This document shows, in pieces, positions 5,166-8,866 of a stretch of 8,866 nt of DNA. Position numbers and translations under genes: made by a program. The notes under the pieces are model-generated. The model made no database searches and was not told the origin of the DNA. It saw only the letters and a program-made list of their open reading frames with translations. How positions within the stretch are numbered: position 1 is the first letter of the stretch; the number at the start of each line of letters is the position of its first letter. Origin of the DNA: Pseudomonas sp. (GTDB taxonomy: Bacteria > Pseudomonadota > Gammaproteobacteria > Pseudomonadales > Pseudomonadaceae); contig JARDZH010000043.1 of assembly GCA_029240955.1 (NCBI GenBank), positions 1 to 8,866 on the forward strand. The letters run 5' to 3'.

Positions 5166-7113
5166 TGCGAATTCGCAGTTTTTCGCGATCCTCACGAAAG
5201 TGGGGATGGCTAAGCAGGCGAATGCTGACGCGCTTGGCATTGCCTGGAAGCTCACGGAAATGGGGGTTGGCGATGCGAACCCGGGCGGGTTGGCCGATCC
5301 GCCGAATCCGATCCCGTCGGCCGATCAGACTAAGTTGCTCAACGAGTGGCGGCGCAAGCCGTTGAATCAGCTACGGGTTGACCCGATCAACTCGGCGGTG
5401 ATCATCGCCGAGCAAATCATTCCCGCCGATGAGGGCGGTAAGTGGATTCGCGAAATCGGCCTGTACGACGCGGACGGGGATCTGGTGGCGGTGGCCAACT
5501 GTGCGCCGAGCTTCAAGCCGCTGCTTTCGCAAGGCTCCGGCCGCACGCAAGTGGTGCGGATGAATTTTGTGGTGTCCAGTACCGGGAACATCACCCTCAA
5601 GATCGACCCGGCCGTGGTGCTGGCAACGCGTGAATACGTCGATTCGCGCATTCTGGACGAGCTGAGCAAGCTCGACATCAAGCAGTCGGTGCGCGCCGCT
5701 ACCACCGCCAACATCAGTCTGGTCGGTCTGCAGACGATTGACGGTGTCGCGCTCGCGTCCGGTGATCGGGTGCTGGTAAAAAATCAGGCGGCCGCCAAGG
5801 ATAACGGGCCGTACGTGGTGGCGGTGGGTGCCTGGGTACGGGCCAAGGATGCGGATAACAGTGCCAAGGTAACGCCCAACCTTACAGTGGCGGTCGAGAC
5901 CGGGGCGACGCAGGCCGATACGATTTGGCAACTGGTGACAGATGGCCCGATTGTCGTGGGCACTACCGCGCTGACGTTCAAGGACATTACAGATGGGTTT
6001 GCCCGGTTGTTTTCGCCGAGTTTCGGCGGCAACCCGACAGCCCCGACGCCGGCGCAGTTCGACAACAGCAAATCGCTTGCGACGACCGAGTTCGCCCAGC
6101 GAGCGCAGGGGAGTTATGCGGATCTGGTGACCTATCCCGGGAGCGTTGATTTATCGCCAGCTGATGTTGGGCGCTTAGTGGCGCCCGGGGGGGCGGCGTC
6201 GACCGTCACCCTGCCGGATGCGAGCACTGTTCCTCAGGGGGCAGTCGTTACGGTTCTCGCGGGGTTGAATGGTGCGACCTTCAAGGCGAAGGCCGGGCAG
6301 TCTCTGATTGCGATCAACGGCGCGTTGGGGCCGTTCACTCAGCCTCAATCGACAATCTCGGCCTTCCGGCGCTTGAATAACGGTCAGGGCTGGGCGCTGG
6401 AAGGGGGCGATGGCGCGCTGAAGTATTCGCCGATTTTGCGGGGGGCGCATTGGGAGACGCAGCCGCAATTCGACAGCGGCAAGTCATTGGCGACTACCGA
6501 GTTTGTGCAGCGTGCAGCGGGTAGTTTGGCCGGTTACGTTAACTACGCTGCAAATACGGTATTGACGGCGGCTGATGTCGGCAAGTACGTCTATACAAGC
6601 AGTGCGGCTGTCACTCTCACGCTGCCGGACTGCGCGCTGCTACCCGGCGGTAGCCGTATTTACATACAAGCGGGATCAATGACCACCTGCACTGTAAGGT
6701 CTATCAACGGCAACATTTCCGGGCCAAATGGCAATTCGGCTGGCTCGCCCAACGTGGTGTTGGGTAACGGCGTTGCGTCGGAATTCATCTCTTCGGGGGT
6801 TGGCTGGCTTGCTGTAGGCGGGTCGGGAGTGTCTTCGATTCTGGGGAGTGGTTATCAGCGGCAACCGTCGGGCTTGATCGATCAGTGGGGTTCGGGCCTT
6901 ACGGATGCTAACGGATACGTTTACGTCACATTCCCTGTCCCGTTCCCAAACTCCTGCCTCAACATCATCCCTGTTCATGTGGGTTCGTTGAGTTTGATGA
7001 GCGCTGTTATGGGGGGGACGGTGACCAAGACTGGTTGCACGGTGCGTGTGCAAAATGCGGCGGGTGCGGCGGCGGTCAACTGGATGGTGTGGTGGCGAGC
7101 ATTGGGGAATTGA
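5158..7113 (+). CDS. H: Tail fibre protein, P2 gpH-like (host receptor recognition)
   Basis: This 651-residue trimeric fibre should bind the host surface. Domains in order: an N-terminal baseplate-attachment domain (1-160) of the phage tail-collar fibre type, with FFAILTKVGMAKQANADALG and a WIREIGLYDADGDLVAVAN strand; a short helical linker (161-173, VDSRILDELSKLD); a fibre domain (175-278) with VRAATTANISLVGLQTIDGV, GDRVLVKNQ, NGPYVV and GAWVRAKDAD, common in phage fibres; two tandem repeat units (299-417 and 436-555), each opening with SKSLATTEF or GKSLATTEF; and a C-terminal gp53-like knob (about 561-651) with GYQRQPSGLIDQWG, VTFPVPFPNSC and the typical closing WMVWWRALGN. The distal half has lower GC than its neighbours and three runs of six or seven G, which fits horizontal exchange of the receptor-binding end. 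ATG 5158 overlaps gpI by eight bases. A chaperone gene follows two bases after the stop. Confidence 0.93.
   Translation: MIDANSQFFAILTKVGMAKQANADALGIAWKLTEMGVGDANPGGLADPPNPIPSADQTKLLNEWRRKPLNQLRVDPINSAVIIAEQIIPADEGGKWIREIGLYDADGDLVAVANCAPSFKPLLSQGSGRTQVVRMNFVVSSTGNITLKIDPAVVLATREYVDSRILDELSKLDIKQSVRAATTANISLVGLQTIDGVALASGDRVLVKNQAAAKDNGPYVVAVGAWVRAKDADNSAKVTPNLTVAVETGATQADTIWQLVTDGPIVVGTTALTFKDITDGFARLFSPSFGGNPTAPTPAQFDNSKSLATTEFAQRAQGSYADLVTYPGSVDLSPADVGRLVAPGGAASTVTLPDASTVPQGAVVTVLAGLNGATFKAKAGQSLIAINGALGPFTQPQSTISAFRRLNNGQGWALEGGDGALKYSPILRGAHWETQPQFDSGKSLATTEFVQRAAGSLAGYVNYAANTVLTAADVGKYVYTSSAAVTLTLPDCALLPGGSRIYIQAGSMTTCTVRSINGNISGPNGNSAGSPNVVLGNGVASEFISSGVGWLAVGGSGVSSILGSGYQRQPSGLIDQWGSGLTDANGYVYVTFPVPFPNSCLNIIPVHVGSLSLMSAVMGGTVTKTGCTVRVQNAAGAAAVNWMVWWRALGN
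6052..6408 (+). repeat. Tail fibre tandem repeat unit 1
   Basis: This encodes residues 299-417: QFDNSKSLATTEFAQRA, then an ADVGRL turn, TLPD and an NGQGW end. Unit 2 lies 137 residues downstream with no gap needed over the first 70 residues. In the best-matching 21 residues 16 are identical, but only about 46 of 63 bases are, so the duplication is old or the units were acquired separately. Confidence 0.75.
6463..6822 (+). repeat. Tail fibre tandem repeat unit 2
   Basis: This encodes residues 436-555: QFDSGKSLATTEFVQRA, then an ADVGKY turn, TLPD and an SGVGW end, matching unit 1 in order and spacing (one residue longer near the end). Unit 2 leads directly into the C-terminal knob. Its base composition is close to 50% GC, lower than unit 1. 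Confidence 0.75.
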
Positions 7114-7115
7114 TC

Positions 7116-7559
7116 ATGAGTAAAGTTGTGTATTTCAGTCCGACGACGTGCCGGGCTTATACCCTTGAGATCAATGGCGAAGACATGCCGGCCGACGTGG
7201 TCGAAGTGGCGGAGAGTGTCTGGTTAGCGCTGCTTGACGAGCTGTCGCGCAGTCCCAAAAAAATGTCGTCAAGGCGCAATGGTCAGCCGGTTCTGATTGA
7301 TCCGCCGGCGCTTGATGCAGAGGCGCTGGCCGAAACTGAGCGCGCTTGGCGGGATGCCCAGTTGGCTCTGACCGATCCGCTAGTGTCCCGGCACCGCGAC
7401 GAGATCGAGGAGGGCGGCGCGAACTCGATCACGGCTGAGCAATACGCAGAGCTGCAGGCTTACCGCCGGCAGTTGCGCGACTGGCCGCAAGGCTCGCAAT
7501 TCCCGCTCGCCGAACACCGCCCGGTCGCGCCGCTGTGGCTGACCGGGCCGCTTCAATAA
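7116..7559 (+). CDS. Tail fibre assembly chaperone (Tfa/gpG-like)
   Basis: This 147-residue protein is probably the dedicated chaperone that folds or trimerises the fibre encoded just upstream (Caudo_TAP type). The signature is the C-terminal SITAEQYAELQAYRRQLRDWP (about 105-124), which matches the 'YRQALRDWP' motif of this family, followed by a Pro-rich end. The N-terminal part begins VVYFSPTTCRAYTLEINGEDMP, a beta-rich variable domain, and a middle acidic helix (about 63-85) leads into the motif. I chose ATG 7116 because GGGGA lies upstream at good spacing; the frame is open further upstream inside the fibre gene, but those codons are a shadow. It starts two bases after the fibre stop. Its stop codon lies inside the 5' arm of a terminator hairpin. 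Confidence 0.88.
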   Translation: MSKVVYFSPTTCRAYTLEINGEDMPADVVEVAESVWLALLDELSRSPKKMSSRRNGQPVLIDPPALDAEALAETERAWRDAQLALTDPLVSRHRDEIEEGGANSITAEQYAELQAYRRQLRDWPQGSQFPLAEHRPVAPLWLTGPLQ

Positions 7560-7590
7560 ACGCCCCGCACTGACGGGGCGTTTTCTTTTC
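7558..7590 (+). terminator. Terminator hairpin after the fibre chaperone gene
   Basis: CGCCCCG (7561-7567) pairs with CGGGGCG (7574-7580) around a six-base loop CACTGA; flanking AAA and TTT lengthen the stem to ten pairs, starting inside the stop codon. A T-rich tract (7581-7589) follows. This is a strong intrinsic terminator form. Confidence 0.85.
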
Positions 7591-7591
7591 C

Positions 7592-7603
7592 GTTACGCGT
7601 AAC
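7592..7603. repeat. 12-bp perfect palindrome between two terminators
   Basis: GTTACGCGTAAC is a perfect inverted repeat in the non-coding gap between the two terminators. It could be a dimeric-protein binding site or a chance palindrome. I see no convincing -35/-10 promoter next to it. Confidence 0.35.
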
Positions 7604-7618
7604 ACGAACAACCCTCAC

Positions 7619-7643
7619 AGCCTCGCTTATGCGGGGCTTTTTC
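7619..7643 (+). terminator. Second terminator hairpin, just before the sheath gene
   Basis: AGCCTCGC (7619-7626) pairs with GCGGGGCT (7631-7638) with one U-G wobble, loop TTAT, followed by five T (7638-7642). It lies seven bases before the GGAG of the sheath RBS and resembles the hairpin at 3057-3079. Two terminators in 90 bases suggest that sheath transcription is insulated from, or tuned relative to, the fibre genes. Confidence 0.75.
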
Positions 7644-7663
7644 GTTTCTGGAGACTGACCCTT

Positions 7664-8830
7664 ATGAGTTTTTTCCACGGCGTCACGACCACGTCGGTCG
7701 ATACTGGCGCGCGCACCATCTCGCTGCCGTCTTCGTCGATCATCGGTCTGTGTGACACCTTCACCCCGGGCGTTCTCGGCGGCGGCACGGCGAAAGCCGG
7801 CGAACTGAAGTTGATCACTACCGAGCGCGAGGCCATTGCCGCCTTCGGCGCCGATTCGGCAATCACCAAGGCGTGTAAGGCGATCTACGTCAAAGCCAAG
7901 GCGATGATCGTCGCCATCGGCGTGCCCAAGCTGGAAGACGCGGCGCTGCAAACCTCAGCGATCATTGGCGGTGAACTGGTCTCGGGTCAGCGTACCGGCC
8001 TGCAGGCGCTGCTCGACGGTAAAAGCCTGTTCAACGCTCAGCCGCGGTTGTTGATCGCACCGGGCCACACCGCGACTCAGGCGGTGGCTACGGCGCTCGA
8101 CAGCGTGGCGCAGAAGCTGCGCGCCATCGGCATCATCGACGGCCCGGGTACGACCGACGAGGCCGCTATTGCCTACGCCGAGAACTTCGGCAGTCGCAAC
8201 CTGTTCATGGTCGACCCGGGCGTCAAGTATTGGGACACCGGCACCAGTTCGACGGTCGACGCGCCCGGCTCGGCTTGGGCAGCAGGCCTGTTTGCCTGGA
8301 CGGATGCTGAATACGGTTTCTGGGCCTCGCCATCGAACAAGGAGTTGACCGGCATCACCGGTACCGGTCGCGCGGTCGAGTACCTGGACGGCGACGAGAC
8401 GTGCCGAGCCAACCTGCTCAACAACGCCAATATCACCACCATCATTCGCGATGACGGTTATCGCCTGTGGGGCAACCGCACGCTGTCGAGCGATCCGAAG
8501 TGGGCCTTCGTTACCCGCGTTCGCACGCTGTTCATCCTCATGGATGCGGTGCAGGCGGGGCACAAGTGGGCCGTCGACCGTTCGATCACCAAGACCTACG
8601 TGACCGATGTCACCAACGGTCTGGATGCGTTCATGCGCGACCTGAAAGCTCAGGGCGCAATCATCAACTTTGAAGTGTTCGCCGACACCGAACTGAACAC
8701 GGCCAGCCAGATCGCCCAGGGCAAGGTGTATTGGCGCATCCGTTTCACCGACGTGCCGCCGGCAGAGAACCCGAATTTCCTTTTCGAAGTCACCGATCAG
8801 TGGATGACCGAAGTGCTTGAAGCAGCCTAA
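7664..8830 (+). CDS. FI: Contractile tail sheath protein, P2 gpFI family
   Basis: This is the major tail sheath subunit that contracts to drive the tube through the host envelope. The 388 residues follow P2 gpFI (396 aa) almost throughout: HGVTTTSVDTGARTISLPSS (5-24), a strand/loop region to residue 90, TGLQALLDGK (111-120), PRLLIAPGHTATQAVATAL (127-145) with VAQKLRAIGIID, RNLFMVDP (178-185), SNKELTGITG (224-233), the strongly conserved LLNNANITTIIRDDGYRLWG and NRTLSSDPKW (251-280), AGHKWAVDRSIT (298-309), and the C-terminal core with GKVYWRIRF and DVPPAENPNF. ATG 7664 has GGAG ten bases upstream, a slightly long spacing. GC is high (about 70% in 8101-8160). The tail tube gene follows 13 bases after the stop. 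Confidence 0.96.
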   Translation: MSFFHGVTTTSVDTGARTISLPSSSIIGLCDTFTPGVLGGGTAKAGELKLITTEREAIAAFGADSAITKACKAIYVKAKAMIVAIGVPKLEDAALQTSAIIGGELVSGQRTGLQALLDGKSLFNAQPRLLIAPGHTATQAVATALDSVAQKLRAIGIIDGPGTTDEAAIAYAENFGSRNLFMVDPGVKYWDTGTSSTVDAPGSAWAAGLFAWTDAEYGFWASPSNKELTGITGTGRAVEYLDGDETCRANLLNNANITTIIRDDGYRLWGNRTLSSDPKWAFVTRVRTLFILMDAVQAGHKWAVDRSITKTYVTDVTNGLDAFMRDLKAQGAIINFEVFADTELNTASQIAQGKVYWRIRFTDVPPAENPNFLFEVTDQWMTEVLEAA

Positions 8831-8843
8831 GGGGGCGTAACCA

Positions 8844-8866
8844 ATGATTCCTCAGACTTTGTACAA
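8844..8866 (+). CDS. Tail tube protein, probable P2 gpFII family (3' partial)
   Basis: Only the first seven codons are visible (MIPQTLY). AAGGGGG lies eight bases upstream of the ATG, a strong RBS. The call rests on position: in P2-type phages the tube gene follows the sheath gene directly, and related tube proteins start with a short Leu/Tyr-containing segment. The residues alone would not identify it. Confidence 0.6.

Noticed and set aside
4566..5255. A 229-codon open frame on the - strand opposite the I gene
   Set aside because: Antisense to gpI, with no domain or RBS that could be supported; best explained by codon bias of the true frame.
5158..7113. Possible diversity-generating retroelement variable repeat in the fibre
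   Set aside because: No template repeat, reverse transcriptase or accessory gene is visible, and the fibre's repeats are an ordinary protein-level tandem duplication.
8351..8366. Short palindromic GGTACC-containing stretch in the sheath gene
   Set aside because: It is short, coding, and explained by Gly-Thr-Gly codons; the similar KpnI-type core at 2128-2145 is more extensive.
7955..8563. A 202-codon open frame on the - strand opposite the sheath gene
   Set aside because: Fully covered by the sheath gene, which matches P2 gpFI along its length; no independent evidence for a protein here.
2..8866. Idea that the region is a headless tailocin (R-type pyocin-like)
   Set aside because: A capsid gene and lambda-like connector genes directly precede the tail genes and look intact, so a full phage or prophage is the simpler reading.

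Overview
The window is a stretch of the late (structural) operon of a temperate contractile-tailed phage, almost certainly a prophage in a Pseudomonas of the fluorescens/putida type. The evidence for the host is the moderately high GC, the codon use and the close resemblance of the proteins to Pseudomonas prophage proteins as I remember them; no host gene is present, so this remains an inference. Every supported gene lies on the + strand. The genes are packed tightly, with ATGA/GTGA stop-start overlaps at several joints.

Layout. (1) Positions 2-1976 encode head and head-to-tail connector proteins of the lambda kind: a gpE-family major capsid protein (its first few residues lie outside the window), a gpFII-like head-tail joining protein and a gpZ-like minor tail protein. 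(2) Positions 1969-3044 encode a probable tail terminator/completion protein and a P2 gpV-like baseplate spike whose C-terminus ends in a His-rich metal-binding tip. A hairpin terminator follows. (3) Positions 3097-5165 hold an 82-residue protein I do not recognise, then the P2-like baseplate wedge genes W, J and I. (4) Positions 5158-7559 hold the tail fibre gene (651 aa, with an internal tandem repeat and a lower-GC distal end) and its tail fibre assembly chaperone. (5) Positions 7560-7663 are a non-coding gap with two hairpin terminators flanking a 12-bp perfect palindrome. (6) Positions 7664-8866 hold the tail sheath gene (P2 gpFI type) and the first codons of the probable tail tube gene (gpFII type).

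How it works together: the capsid protein builds the icosahedral head, and the connector, gpZ-like and terminator-like proteins finish the head-tail interface. Sheath and tube form the contractile tail, and V, W, J and I build the baseplate and spike. The fibre, folded with the help of its chaperone, recognises the host surface. The combination of a lambda-type head/connector with a P2-type contractile tail shows modular exchange.

I found no CRISPR array, RNA gene, IS element, toxin-antitoxin or defence gene, and no convincing new system. The points most worth a second look are the unknown 82-aa protein between V and W, the near-identical terminator-plus-RBS cassettes at 3057-3091 and 7619-7654, the repeat and poly-G structure of the tail fibre, and the lambda/P2 mosaic.
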